DNA of 64,000 nt from Trichuris trichiura. Taxonomy: Eukaryota > Nematoda > Enoplea > Trichinellida > Trichuridae. Position 1 is the stretch's first letter, and every line of letters begins with the position of its first letter. The position numbers and the translations under genes were made by a program. Where the stretch lies: the NCBI GenBank assembly GCA_037903355.1, contig JBAJFE010000006.1, positions 62,001-126,000 of the forward strand, in the 5' to 3' direction. The notes below the pieces were generated by a model. The model did no database searches, was not told where the DNA came from, and saw only the letters and a program-made list of their open reading frames with translations. Positions 37,717-51,005 of the stretch are shown one piece after another.

Positions 37717-37756
37717 GCGCTGATGATGGGTCATGAATGGACCCGAAAGCTTCGTG
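37717..37756 (+). ncRNA. Hammerhead ribozyme core with canonical CTGATGA, best-preserved copy
   Basis: GCG (37717-37719), CTGATGA (37720-37726, the textbook core), stem II GGGTC/GACCC (37728-37732 and 37740-37744), GAAA (37745-37748), G-C-T-T and CGT. Read as minimal type I: stem I GCG/CGU with a G-U wobble, stem III an A-U and G-C pair with no real loop, cleavage after the U following GCU. Downstream AACGTTTTTGCAATAAACG resembles the sequence following copy 1. Dimeric action is expected for such a short stem III. Confidence 0.65.
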
Positions 37757-40698
37757 TAAAACGTTTTTGCAATAAACGTTTAACAAAAAACGGGTAGAAA
37801 TTCCGCGAAGACTTCAGAAAACAAATAATGAAACCCGTTACGAAGAAAAGAAAAAAGATTTCCAACTCTGGATAAATTATGGAGCGTACACGCAATTGTA
37901 GCATTTAATGTGAAACGTAGGAAGCCAGCTGACTACACGGTGTGAAAAAATACGTGCTAAACAAAGTCCTAAAAAAATGATCATCTAACTTTTTGAGTCA
38001 GCAGTGCCTTAAGGGCAGTGTGCAGAGGTAAGAAAGTTCCGCTAACTAAAGTTATGGCTTTTTAAACACAGCGGTGGTGTCCAGTCTTCGATTATTTGTT
38101 TCTCCTCCACAAGCTGGTTCTGTGGAATCAAGTCACATAATCGGGAGTACATGCCAAAGCTGCTGCCGGACGTGATACGGTACGTACTATCAAAGGCGGA
38201 GCAGCTAAGGCAACGGTGGAAAAAAGTTATCCTGCAAGTAGAAAAGGCAGGAAATGATAGCATACACATGTTGCCTGCGTTGCTTACAATCGCAGGCAGA
38301 GAATATGTGAATGCCTCAGAATTTAATTTAAATCATAGTTTCGGAATTCTACAGAATTCAAGAATATATTACAGTATGAACCTATAACGTACTTTGAAAT
38401 GAAACATTTTATTTTCAAGCGTGCAGATAATTTCGTAACTATTTTATTAGCTTTAGTGGCTTCAGCTTAATTTTTAACCACCTCAAGATGTGCATGCTTC
38501 CATATCCGATGTCGCCAGGCACTGAGCGAAAAAAAGCACTGACCGTTGAAGAAAAATTTTAGATGCTGAGACATTAACAATGGAATAAGAAGACATGCGA
38601 CATCGACAGTGCTACTAGCCTGAAGGAATTTAAACCTTGCGAACCATTAGGAGCAGCAGTAGAAGTTTAACGAACTTACGTTCAGTGTTACCAGTTCAGG
38701 CAGTTTTTTAAGTTTTTCAAAAAAATTTTACAAAAAACTTGTTATGAAAAACAAAATCAGAAGGAACAGAGAAACTACTGAGCATTTGAACTGAAACTGA
38801 AGCGTTCCGCAAATGACCAGAAAAATGGTTACAGCGCTTACGATAGTACGAAGTCAAAGATAACGTGCAGAACGCGGCAGGAGAGCTACAAACGGCGTTC
38901 AAACGAATTGAAACCTAAACCAGCGGCTGCTGATTGAAAAAAGAGCAAAACAACAAAGGCTGCGAAAAATACAGCGGGTCCCCGACTTACGAATGGCCTC
39001 TACGGCGGTATATATTCACTTCGAAGTGTGTATTTTGTTTTCTTGGGTTAGCAGCAAGCCTACAATAGCGCTGAGACGCTCCTCTCCACCCAGTCGTTCA
39101 CATGCTCACTAGAGTGAATGAATGTGCTGTTCGTGTTTCCTTGGCACTGTATTTCCTACTTTTCTTAGATGCAATGGAACGTTGTCGACCCATTGCCAAG
39201 CAACCGATGATTTCAAAAGTGATGGAACAGAAAACTGGCTTCAGGCATGCACGAGGGTTTTAATAAAGATTCTTCAACTGTTCAAATACTAGCAAGATAT
39301 TAAGGCTTGGAAACGAGCTACAATTAGAACTAGATGAAGAGGATATTTATTGACTTAGCAATATGAAAGCTGAAAAGGTTTCGAACAAGAAGCACACTGA
39401 GTTGGATGAGAAAGCGTAAGAAAAATTAGCAAGAGGAAAAAAACTGAAGTGACTTAGTAAAAAAAAAAAAGCTTTCGATCCACGATAGAGTGCTTAGACC
39501 GGAATGCCATTTCCCGCGGAGGAAACCGTGTATAGAAGATCAGTGAAAAATGCCATATGCAGGTGTGCTTTTGCAACGGCCCGTCTAAACCTATTGCTGA
39601 AAAAGGAAAGGGTTTGAAGTTTTAATAAAATTCCAGTTCATTTTGAAGCTAGCAAGTCATTACCTATTATGCTAACAACGTATAGATGCTAACATAAACT
39701 ATTAATTCATGCTTCTTGTGCAGCGTTTTTTAGTCACTAATTTCATTGCCGACATGTTTTTCTGTCCTGCTGCTTAAGATTGAAGAACTTTCAAGCTTTC
39801 AGGCTTGAATTATGAAATTTCCTTATACTTTACTTTTATCGCGCGATGTGAAGCTATTCGGGAGGGTATGTGTCGCATTATAGTAGAAACAAGCTCAAAG
39901 CGCAATGCATAGCCAACGTAATGCAACCGACAGTGCAACGTAGAGCACGTACTCAACAAGGAGATTTCATTTTAAACAGGCAGAGTAAAGTGACAACTCG
40001 GCTGAAACTTTTTCGGCAAAAAATGCACAACTTAAAAAAACATTGAGAGCGTTAAGGAAAGAAGAGGCGAGCACAGCACCTTTTGTCTAAGGAGAAAAAA
40101 CACAAAAAAGGTCATGAAATCTTACGCTTCCGTGCGTATCTCTTTCTCTCTTTTGCTCTCAATTTGAATTACCTGGGAAGAAAATAATTTAGGCGAAATC
40201 TTATTTCGTTTTCCTAAGCTTGAAGCTGCAAATGCCATTGCGACAAAAGGCAATGAAACAGTGCTGTGAGCTTATACCTTTAAAAGCATAAGGGCTTTCA
40301 ACAATGCTGAGCTTCGAGCAAGACAAGTTAAATAAAATGCATGTGAAATCGGCAGCGATGAAGGCAAATTAACCTAAAAATACGCCGGGCAACGTTCGCT
40401 ATGCATCATCTGCAGACAAAGCTTAAACAGACGAAAAGATAGTAGAAGCTCGTATACCAATACAAAAGTGAATCGATAAATATTGCTTGTGCTCTTATTA
40501 CTGTCGGCTCAAACGGTAAACAAAACTCACCAACATCTCACGAATGGGGGAGCTACAAGTACCGGAAGAAGGAACAATTGATTTTGAAACTATCAACGAC
40601 AAGAATTCTGCGATTGGTTGTGCACGCAAGTTGACTAGGTGATGTGCTGTGGCTGCAATTGCTCAGTTGGGTGAAGCGCCATCCTTACTACCCGAGTA

Positions 40699-43600
40699 AT
40701 GTCGGCGACGACAGATGGGTATGAAAACACTTTGGATGAACGGCCATATGCAAAATTTGACGAAGTCGGCAATGCCTTCCTAATTAGTAGTGGCTGTGTT
40801 GCTCTTGTTCTTGAATTGATAACATTGATGCTTCTTCACAGACGACCAGGAAGAAGAGCTGACCATAAGCTCATTAAAGGTATGACCTAGTTTGTACGTT
40901 TTAGAAATAACATATATGCTTCTTACGCTAAATCTTGGTTATAATTTATACTTGATTGTTCATTCATAAAGAACTAATCACTCAGTAAGTTCTTACACAA
41001 TCCCTGACATCAACGCGTTAAAACAAATGCGCATATGCTTTGCTTATGTAAGGGTTCTTGCATAGTACTCTCAAAGGTCTTCCACAGTTCGAATACAAAT
41101 GTTGAACACTAACTTCCTCAATCTGCGCGGGAGAACATAAGCGCACGGCAAAAGCGCATTGTTTACGCCGCCTTAATCACCACTTTGAATCTTCACGTGC
41201 AGTGAAGCATAACAGTATGCTCAAAAATGGTCCATTTGGTTTAGGAGTTAGCTCCAATGTGTTGAAGTTCATAAAAACTCGAGCGGATGAAATTTCGTAA
41301 AAAACGTTCTGCTTCCTCCAACTTTGTTAATAATATTTACAACGCTGAAATTCCAATTTCTTGCTCTCTGAACGCTACGCCATTCTTCAGCAGGTATGCC
41401 TTCAACTACGCTGAATTATTAATACCTCAGTAATAACGCTTAATATTAGTGCATAGTGTAAATTATTAATCGAGCCTTATTGAAAGTCCTACTTCGTTAC
41501 GGTGATCAGCTTGAAAGCAGTCCACCGGTATCCCGCCTGTTGCTTAGCCGAGTCACTAGCTTGGAGAACAGAAAGTGACCTTGGTTTCAAGCTTTGTTTT
41601 AAAAATGCTAAAAAGATTCAAATGGATACTGGTCAGCATTTCTTTAAAGCATTCAAAGAATCTTTTATCACAGTTAGCATTGGAGTCCAAAACGGACTTG
41701 AAAATGCCAATCAAGGCCACCCTGAAAGTGCTAATACAACTTTTACTTTTCCAACATCACCGTTAACGGTTGCAGACAGCACCTGTGCATAAAAAATACA
41801 ACCGCTGCCGTTGGCAGTGTTTAAAGGAACGCGGATATATTTTGCCTGTCAACGGACGCTTATCATTATTAGTAAAACATATTCCCGCGAGATGAGCAAC
41901 GATTCCAAGACATGAAACAAATCAATCAGCAGTATCATTTGCATTTGTTCAGGCTTGCAGAAATGCTCAATTTGTTCCAGCATCAAATTATTAATGGCTG
42001 AAATTTTTTCCTGGTGATATACTCTTTTTTGGTAGTAGAGCCTTAGTTTTTCGTGCTCTTTTGTTTTAAGGGCGATTTCCTATTATGCGCACTTGAGTAA
42101 CAGTAGAAGAAAATTCTTATTTTGCACAACAGTCACGTAGCTTTTGGAAACAGCGTTGTTCCGTCCTCAACGAGTTAAAACATCCTCGAATGCACGCAAT
42201 TTCTGATAGGTTGAGGATAGAGCAACGTTGGTTTCAAAACCTACGTATGCATTTTGGAAATAAAGAGTTTCTTAGGGAAGGGTTATTTAAATTTTTTAAG
42301 CAAAATGGTTAGCCAGCCGCTGTCTAATAAACGTTGGCATTATTTAATAAACCAAAATTGTTAAGAGGAAATGTTTCCCTGAGCTGACAATATGATACAG
42401 TCGTCTGGTGCCTGGACAGTGCTGAAAGACAAGATTGCGTTGACTATTTCGCAAGCGCCCTTTCAATGAATCGTGACTATATAAGCCCATAATTAAAATG
42501 ACCGATACCCGCACTTTTTTAAGTCATGTAATAAGAAAGCACTGATCCGCGGTTATTAGATAGATTCTTTAGCGAAAACTACTACATTCCTAGGATGATT
42601 GCTGACTCGAATAGCAGCATTCCACGAATGGTGTGTTTATTGACTAACAGACCGTGGGAATGTAGCGACATAACATTTTTGAAAAGTCACTTCTCGCTAA
42701 CTCATCTTCCTGAACAAGAAAGTCAAAACCAGTAGCGACCACGGGTGGGCAAAAGACTTAGCAATAACATTGCTTCAATAATGCACTGCGCAAAGAAAAA
42801 TGGGAAATCAGCATTAGAACCTCAGCGGAGCAATCATGCAATTGCTAATCAAGTAAACTGCGTGTCTCTTCATTAGAAGGGTTCTTCAGAAAACGCTTCT
42901 CACTGCCAAATCTGGTGATTGCGCTTTGACGTTACTGCAGGCTTCCCACAAGCGTACTATTTGAGCAATTTATAAAAAATTACTCTCTCATTATTTTACT
43001 TTTCATTGCAAAATTCATCAGGCAGAAAACAGGGAAAAATTTGATTCCTTTGATTGCCCGCCGTACTATTTCATTTCCGCGTAAATAAGTAACGTAATGA
43101 AATGACCGTTCTTTTTCCGAAGTCATTTGAAAATTCTAAGATACACAGCGAGGAGTGTTAACGGATGAATGTGTACTGATTTTCATGTTTCGCCGATAAC
43201 GAAGTACACAAGTCTCTAAAGCTACAGGCGTGTATCCCGTGGGTGCATACTAAACCTTTACTTTTGGAATAGAGCAACCCAATACAAAAAAGCAATCATT
43301 ATACGCCATCAATTTGCTGCCTTTCAAAATCGCGCACTTTCTTCCCTTCGTTAGAGGACATTCACAACAAGACGTCTCCACAGTTTCTAGTTTAGAAAAA
43401 AACAGCTGAGAGCGCTAAGATTTACTAAAAACACACCTTGGCATTTGGTCAATACTGCAAAGTTGGAACGGCAAAGGAACAACTGCTGAATTTCATTAAT
43501 AAGAATTAATTAAAGTGAGCAGCCTTTGCGGAATGAATGTAAGCTCAAGTCGCAGCCATTCCGCAAAACAATTATGTTTAAATGTGTAAAGTTCGAATCG

Positions 43601-45837
43601 ATTGTAAAAGTGAACGATTCAAACGTAACCTAGCATTTTTAGACATGGATTAGCTTTGTCGAAAAAATTTTAAAACGAATTCGTTCAATCAGCGCAAGTC
43701 TTGACGGTGAAACCGATTGTAATTCTTCGCGCTGATGGCAAGTGACGTAGATACCTTCGAGTACCAATTCCCCCCTTTGACGTAAGAAATAAGGGATTAA
43801 ACATGCATGCTATTCCCCCACGCAATGTATTCTTATATTAAAAGTGCAAAATGTTCTGTTAAATGGTCACAGCACTGCACCGCCTTTTTGGATTGATACT
43901 TTGTCATTTATCTTGAAATGTAAACTGACTGACTGAAGCAAGCGTGAGAGGAAAATTTATTTGTACTGTGCCCGACAAAACAATCGACACGGGCACTAAC
44001 ATTACACTATAGACTGTCTTTTCCCTCTTGGCCTTCTGCTTCGAAAAATTCCGCCGCATAATCTTAATGAGCTGAACAAATTAGAAGTTCCAACGCAAAT
44101 AAATCTATTTTTACGCATCAATGACACAAAGTGACTATGCAGTGACTCTTTGGCGAAGCGAACGCCACAGTACCTAAGCTATCAATTACAGATTGATTAT
44201 AACCCATGTAATCAGTCGTATTGCTGCATTCTATGGGAAATAAATCAGTATTCTTAGTTGTCTGTCACTTTCAATGGACTTACAATACTCAATGGTTTCT
44301 ATTCGTAAAACTTGAACTCGCGCCTAAGAAGATTCATAATGTTTCTACCGTTTGAATTCGTACATTTATGCTTCACTTGGGCAGAAGTCTAACATGAAAG
44401 ACGAATTAAGATGAGCAGTAAACAGAAATTACTGAAGGCTGCTCATAATGCATGTAATAGTATAAAATAATAACTTGAGAGTTACTGAGTCAAAAAGTTC
44501 TTTGGACTCAAGACTTTGAATTCTTTATGCGAGAGTGTTTCTCCGTAAGTGACATTTAGATCAATGGAATTAAACCTGTAAAAAAACGCATAGGGTCCTT
44601 ACATTTGGGAAGTCATGTAAGTCAGTGATTCTTAATGCAAAGGAAGGGGGAAAGGGAGGCTGGAAGGCCGACAGTTGCGCTGAACCGCGCATGTTTGATA
44701 AAGGCCGTTTTAGTGACAGTCGCGGCAAAAAGCCAACAGACCCTGCAGTAAAAAGTAGTCATAGTCCATTCAGCGTTTCGGGTTCTCTAACTGTAACGCA
44801 TGAGAGCAAAAGGTAGCAAATAAAGTGTCATTACCAATGCCTAAGGATCTGGGGCGAAAAAGTTAAGAAACTACAAGACAAATGACACCGAACTCTTGAG
44901 GACGCCATCATGCAGCCTACACTCCCACTCCAAGTATGTCAGCTCTTTTTTTGTGTGGACAACCTTGCCCACAAAGTGAATTAAATTTTCAATGTGGCTT
45001 ATTCACATGCAGTGCCCAATGATGCATCAAGTTCCAACTTTATTTTTAGGTTATGCAATGGCAGGAATCCTATCGGCTAGCGGCCGTATACTTTTGGGAA
45101 CAAGGCGACGACTGCTACACGGCATGAAGGAAACACGGGTGAAACCCATTCACTGCGCATTACAGTTCAATTTTATTGTTTTAACCATCGGTAATGGTTG
45201 CAATTTTGTGCTCTTACTTTTGCTATCCTTGGAAAGACTATTGTACTTTCGCAACAGCTACTGGCATAAGAAACTGTTCACCAACAAGGGAACAAATATT
45301 CTCATATGCTCTTCCGCGCTACCTAGTGTTATTAACTACCTGATTTCCTACGCAATAGCAAGTTACGACGAAACCAAATTGATTTCCAATATGTGCTATC
45401 GTCTGGATATCATCAATTCTGCCTACTACAGAATTCACGTTCTATGGTGCACGGTCTTATCATTGTGTACGCTGATCAGCTACGCCTTGTCGCACTGGCG
45501 TTTTACGGAGCAGAACTCGAAATTTGAGGGTCTACAACGACTTCGAAGAAGTAGAGAAAGAGCAATATTAAACAGCCTCACATCGATCTTCGTGGCCGTC
45601 GTTTCTATGGAACTCTTCCCCTGGGTGACATTTCTGTTTTCAGCGCTTGAAATCCGTCACCAACGTATTCATCAAGTAGCCTACATACTGGACCTGACTT
45701 TTCTCCCGGTTACTCTTCTGCTGTTTCTGATTATACATCCGGACTTGTCAGTTCAATTTCGAGCATGTTGTAAGTGTAGTACTTGCTTGAAGTGTTGTCA
45801 AAGGCGCCAAAAGGTTTCCACCGTGTACGCAGGTTAA
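40699..45837 (+). CDS. Seven-transmembrane receptor, nematode serpentine type, paralogue 2
   Basis: Exon 1 is 40699-40879 and exon 2 is 45050-45837, joined in phase 1 (AAAG/GTATGA donor, TTTTTAG acceptor) across a 4.2-kb intron, giving 322 residues. Exon 1 has a short polar N-terminus, helix 1 (AFLISSGCVALVLELITLML) and the loop RRPGRRADHKLIKG. Exon 2 opens GYAMAGILSASGRILLG (helix 2). Helix 3 ends LLSLERLLYFR, a DRY-like position. Later come helices around INYLISYAIA, VLWCTVLSLCTLIS, LFPWVTFLFS and FLPVTLLLFLIIHPDLS. A Cys-rich tail (CCKCSTCLKCCQ) suggests palmitoylation, and the protein ends STVYAG. Intron position, the (I/A)HPDLS motif and the VYAG end match paralogue 1 on minus at 28.9-31.6 kb. 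The large intron holds only unassigned frames. Confidence 0.78.
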
Positions 45838-48251
45838 AACAAATTGCAGCCCCGTTGGAAGTGAAAGCGGAAAACTCGTCGCAATCAAACAATTTCCTGG
45901 CACCTGCAGTTGCCGAATAAGGAAAACGGACTGTGGCTAAACTTAAAGAAACAATAAGCAGATTTAGAACGTTTACTTGACAGTGACATCGTCTGGCTAA
46001 GGGAAATGAAGTTTTCTCAGGAACGGTTCAACCGCAGTGGATTCCCAATGATCGTACAACAGTGACTTTTTCGAAGTGAGAAACAATCGGACAGCTCCAA
46101 GGAAGTAACATTTCGTTGGCACAATGCACTACGCGGAGAGGACAACTTCACTTCTACTTTATTCTCTCATACTTGCTGTGAAAATCTGCCTTTGCCGGGA
46201 AAGTTTTAACGACGACATGATTTTCCAAGGGAAAATAGAAAATTTCGCTTTTCCCACTACCAACTGGCCATACGCAGTCATCTGAGAAGATTAAGCGCAA
46301 GCTTAAAGCATAACAGACTACCGGCCGCTGTGTGTTTTTTAATGAAATATAAATGCTGCTTAAATGTTGTCATTGGATGACGATTTGCATATGTATCTAA
46401 TTTTTCAATAACTTCCCCGTATGACCAAACTATGGGCAACAGTTATCAGACTGCTTACATTCATCGCAAAATGCTGTAATTCAGCAACGGATCGTTGAAG
46501 AAGCATGTTGGTCCCAGAAACTTTGAATGCGTCCGTCTGTTACCTCGTTAAACGGCCAAAAACGGCGACTTTCTTCATCAAAACTTATACCCCTGTTACC
46601 ACAAAATCAATTTTGAAATATAAGCAGTGCGCAGAGTAAACTTTTCAAAACTGAAAAAGACATTGTAAAACTTGCAAACGCAAGCTTGCTTAAAGCTTCG
46701 AGCATTTTTGGAAGGAACAGCAACCTGTGCTCAGATACGCCGAAAGAAAATCTCTACTAATTTCGATTGAAAGAGTTGGTTGAATGAACCCTGCATGCTG
46801 AACTGGAATAAAGATTAATTCAACTGAATATCAGAGCCACTTCTCCCACTATGGTACGCTTGAAATTGCGAAAGACTGAAACATGCAACGAAAACTTATT
46901 ACGCGCTTCAGTCTGAGTGCCGACTAGCAAATAATGAACGGCATTGATGGCCAGAATTAGCTTAACGAATCTGCTTTTCACCAATACATGAACGACTGGT
47001 TCCATAAGCAATAACCGCTTACAGTTAATTCTAAACTATCCCAGCAAACAGAAAAGATATTCAATCATTATTATTTACATTTCAGACCAATCTTGTTCAT
47101 ATTTTTGTTCACATTTGCGGCAGGCTCGCTTACTTGTTTTTGCGTTATCCTCATTAAAACTATGTACTTCTTTTCTGCGATGCTTTCAGGTACTTACGTG
47201 ATTACCCTTTACGGAAGATTAAACACTTCGCATACATTCTCGTTATGCCTCGCCAACTACTCAATTAACATCTCCGCTTAAGGCGACATAGTTTCACAAT
47301 CATATGTCTCTTGGAACGTTGCACTTTTCTACCACGGATTTTCCTCTGCATTCCCCTCCGGTTTCTGAAAGCGCTAGGAAAGTCCCAACAAGAGCTACTG
47401 ATTCACCAATTCTACAGCATTACTTCCTAAGCTAAAAAACATCAAACTAATACCAGCGAATTTCATTTACAGTGATTTATTGACTCAGAAAATCACATTC
47501 TCCAAGTCGATTGGCTATACTGCTCTTCGTACGGCTCTATTCCTACCACGAATAGCTGACTGTGGGATTAGGCACTTTCAGATAAAGCTTGAACGTTCGA
47601 TGGTAACCGTTCCTTGCTTGCTCTAATTGCAGGCGTATCAAGCCATGCTAACGCGAGCAGAGCTCTACAAAGAACAATCGTAGCTTGTTCACTTTCATAC
47701 TGACCGTTGTAGGACCCGAATACAAGGCAAAGTTACGGACAACACTGAACAGTATGAGCTGGTGACCTCAGCGATACTGCAAAATTCAATAAAAGCGCAG
47801 GAATTCCGTCGCGTAAATATTAGAATGCGTTATAATTAATCATCGACATTGTTAAGTAAACGCTAATTACCTTTCAATCAAAAATTTCTATGAATGAAAA
47901 CTAAAATGGAATAAGCATCCCACACCTACGACAGCTTTTGCATGTAGTAGCGAACGCTGGTTGACTCAAGCAACACTAGCGAGAAAACTGATTCTGCTAG
48001 AACTGATAAGTGGCGAACATTGTGTGCCCACGGCTTTGTAGAAACGCAGTTAATTAACCGTTCGTACAGTTTCAAGCAAAACCAGAATACACAGTCCTTG
48101 TGATCAGTAACATTTCAGTAAACTGCATCATGTTTACCGATTGTACGATCAATCGTAACTTTCCATTAAACCATTGATTTAAGTCCAAGCTTAAGACTGT
48201 CGAAGAAGTAACTACAACTTAACCTGCGCATTTGCGCTTCGTATCTACCTC
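45838..48251. other. Intergenic, 2.4 kb
   Basis: No recognised gene. A hydrophobic open frame near 47085-47190 on plus is bounded by an acceptor-like TTTCAG and a GTACTT, so it could be an orphan exon, but nothing joins it. Confidence 0.35.
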
Positions 48252-49441
48252 ATGGGTTGTCTCTGTGCACAGCGTAAATGGCAACTACAAGTAGCCATCG
48301 TTGCTATAGTCCTCTCGTGTGCTAATGGTAAACATGTTCAGGGCTGTTACGTTAATATACATACATTAAATTTCAGGATTCATAAATGATAGCAAAACAA
48401 GCATATCCCATATAACCGACTTCATCAAAAAGACTTTGTCACTAGTGTTCCAGGACATAAACGTATGTCCTATAGGTGAAAATTAAAAGCACAATAAGCT
48501 CCAGATTTCATTATAAATTTGACAGAAGCGATAGAGTTGCTGGCCCGGTTCGTTGATCCCAGATATCCAGCTGCAGAGGATGCTTGTTCATTTTCCGGGT
48601 TGCTGCTCCCTAGCAACAACAGCAATGCATTCCTCAGATGCAGGTTCGGAAAGGGCCCCTCAATTAACGTCAGAGACGTAAACGCTCTAAGCAGTACGGT
48701 TCTGAAATGGTCGAGCCGGCCTGCGATGAACTTGGCGGTTCAGAATCGCCGAGCTATGCAAACTATAATCGAACATGTTTTCAAAACGCGCGCCGACGAA
48801 GGAGCAATGAACTTTAGAATCTCGCTGGGAATGCTTGGCTGGCTCCCGCTTAAATTCAACTGTGGCACGCTTGAGGAGTCCCACTGCCCAAGCGGAATGA
48901 TCTTCGACTTTTTCCGTCAAAAATGCGACAAAGGTGAATAAGTGTTTGCACAGTTTCTAACTTGACCACTGTTGCCTTAGATTTACTCTTCGGAAAGGGC
49001 GTTCGTCGCTTTATTTCATTCTCTAAAACGAATACCAGCTTTCTGGAACGCGCACTTCAAGCGTTTCGTAAGTCAACCCCGATACTGAAGGCTATTCCTG
49101 ATTTAACGCTCGCTTTCCTTGCAATGGCAAAAAATCCCGTAGCCACAGCATTTGGATTAGCAAAAGTGTTCGCCGGCTCGCCTAATCGAAAAGTCAAATA
49201 CACTACCCTTCTGGAAGAAGCAGCGAGACATGTAGATGATCATGATGTACTAAACAGCGGCAGTAGGAGGACAGACCAATCTAGTATTGTTGCCGCAAAA
49301 AAAGACGTCACTTTACTTGCTACTTTTCTGACTTGTAGAAACTTACGCCAAGACACTGCATTCTATGAGATCAACCGTCAAATTGGTGCCCAACGACATG
49401 CTGGACTTCATAATGGAAAGCATTCCAACATAGCGGATTAG
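48252..49441 (+). CDS. Secreted protein of unknown family
   Basis: Four exons: 48252-48327, 48377-48475, 48505-48933 and 48981-49441, with all three introns in phase 1, giving 354 residues. Exon 1 is a textbook signal peptide (MGCLCAQRKWQLQVAIVAIV, then cleavage near LSCANG). The middle part holds Cys residues in INVCPIGDF, DACSFSG, LRCRFGKG, KFNCGT, SHCPSG and QKCDKG, suggesting a disulphide-linked extracellular domain. The last exon has few Cys and several hydrophobic helices (IPDLTLAFLAMAKNPVATAF). I recognise no domain. The 49- and 29-nt gaps before exons 2 and 3 are short; the second is unusually short for a spliceosomal intron, so the acceptor at 48504 may be wrong and the later one at 48526 is an alternative. 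Could be a parasite-lineage secreted product; function unknown. Confidence 0.65.
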
Positions 49442-51005
49442 CTATCTGTTAAAACGTTGGGAAATATGAATCCAGCAAAACTATTAAACCAATGTAAGCT
49501 TCACTTGTTCGTATATTCATTTTTCAAAATCCACTAGCTCACCTGGTTTCTTGGAAGCGTACAGGATTACAAAAAACATCTACTGTTTAAGTAGTATAAA
49601 CTAAAAGCCATAGTTGATTTTAAAAAATTAATCAGAACAGACGAACACGTACCGTTTGTTCTAATTGATTTTTTTACCAACTGTGACTTTTAATCCGTAC
49701 TGTTTAAACAATAAATAATACATACAAACCCCTTTACGAAGTGTGAGTTCATTGAAAAACATATTATCTTGAAGAATAATGATCAATTCGAATAATGGAC
49801 TCGCTTTGTTATAGTTTTTTCAAGGGCCCGCTTTAGAAGTGTTACCATTCAGCACTCGGAACGACAACCGTTCAGACCTATCCTAATTTATTGGGCATAA
49901 ATAACGTTTCGAATTAAATATAAAAAAATAATTTTCTAAGTGTTTATCGTGTATCGTCTTATTAATTTTGGCAATACTGAACAAACGTACTTCAAGTTTT
50001 TCATAGGGCAGACGACTACACACCACTAATCTTCTATTACTATGGTTATCAAGATGTGGCAAAACCAATAGACGATGTGCTTGAATTTTCAAAAGAGCAA
50101 AGTAACCTGCCTACACTATTGATGTGAACTCATCTGACATAGATGTTGGGAACGACTTTACGAGAAGACCATTATATGCCCTAGGTAAAACCTAACAGAC
50201 ACTAATATTGTAAGTTCACTTAAAATTAAATCAACGATGAGTGCTTTTCAAGCAGACTGGATAATAGCTACTAAAAAAAGGAGACTTACCTTTGCCTTCA
50301 CATGCCTTGTTGGATAATGTATCTTTTTGCCTGTATGTCACCTTTCTGGGCGTATGCCTCCCCAAAGAATCTGCATCAATGACTATCTTACTGAAAGTAG
50401 AAATGCTTCTTACGGTTCCCACTTGTTTTTCAGGTACAGTGAAGGACAGGCATGTAACTAGAAAATATTATAACTAAACAAGGGAAGCTCTAAGCAGTAA
50501 GGGATTGTACCCGACTTAGTAAACCGCAACGTAAGGCCGAGTTATTGCATTCCCATAAGGAGAAACACGTCCTGAAAAGGGTTCAATTTCCGTCAAGACG
50601 ACTTGATAGAGCTTGGACAAGTAGTCCGTCGTTGTAGTCTTTGGAACGTGCGCTATTATGAGCAACGCCATCCAAATGCTCTTCCGTAACAAAACTTTGC
50701 TGCCGTTCTCCACGAAAAGCAGAAAATCTAGCAAAGCCAATTCAATCTGCAAAATACCATGAAACTTCTCTATGTTTTCGAACCGACAGTTTCGCCATCG
50801 AAATTTCTTTATCACTTTGTGCACCGCTTAAATGGAAAGGGCGTTTAGGAGAGCGCATCTCTTGAAAGCAATCGCTAGTCGTTCTCTGCCTTGAACCTCT
50901 CACGGATGCTGTTGAGCATCAGCTGCTGACACTCGAGCAACGTTTCAGATATGCTTTAATTGTACAGTAACTTCTCGACCATCCTAGGAAAGCAAATAGC
51001 ATCTG
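49442..51005. other. Intergenic, with unassigned minus-strand frames
   Basis: The 3' flanks of two converging genes. On minus, 50824-50516 is open for about 100 codons (IEKFHGILQIELALLDFLLF...) without a clear start. A separate short frame ending ERFKAEND lies near 50950-50880. The latter could be a spliced tail of URB1 (a GTAGCA donor at the end of the large frame and an AAAG acceptor keep phase). Neither is secure. Confidence 0.35.

Larger units (their letters stand above)
31587..40698. other. 9.1-kb gene-poor stretch between two receptor genes
   Basis: No complete gene recognised. It holds three ribozyme-repeat copies or remnants (32.1, 37.3 and 37.7 kb), a 22-bp direct repeat (34.1 kb), and two hydrophobic open frames on minus (33.23-32.96 and 36.31-36.15 kb). 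The hydrophobic frames resemble the first exons of the flanking receptors but have no downstream exon here. Confidence 0.4.
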
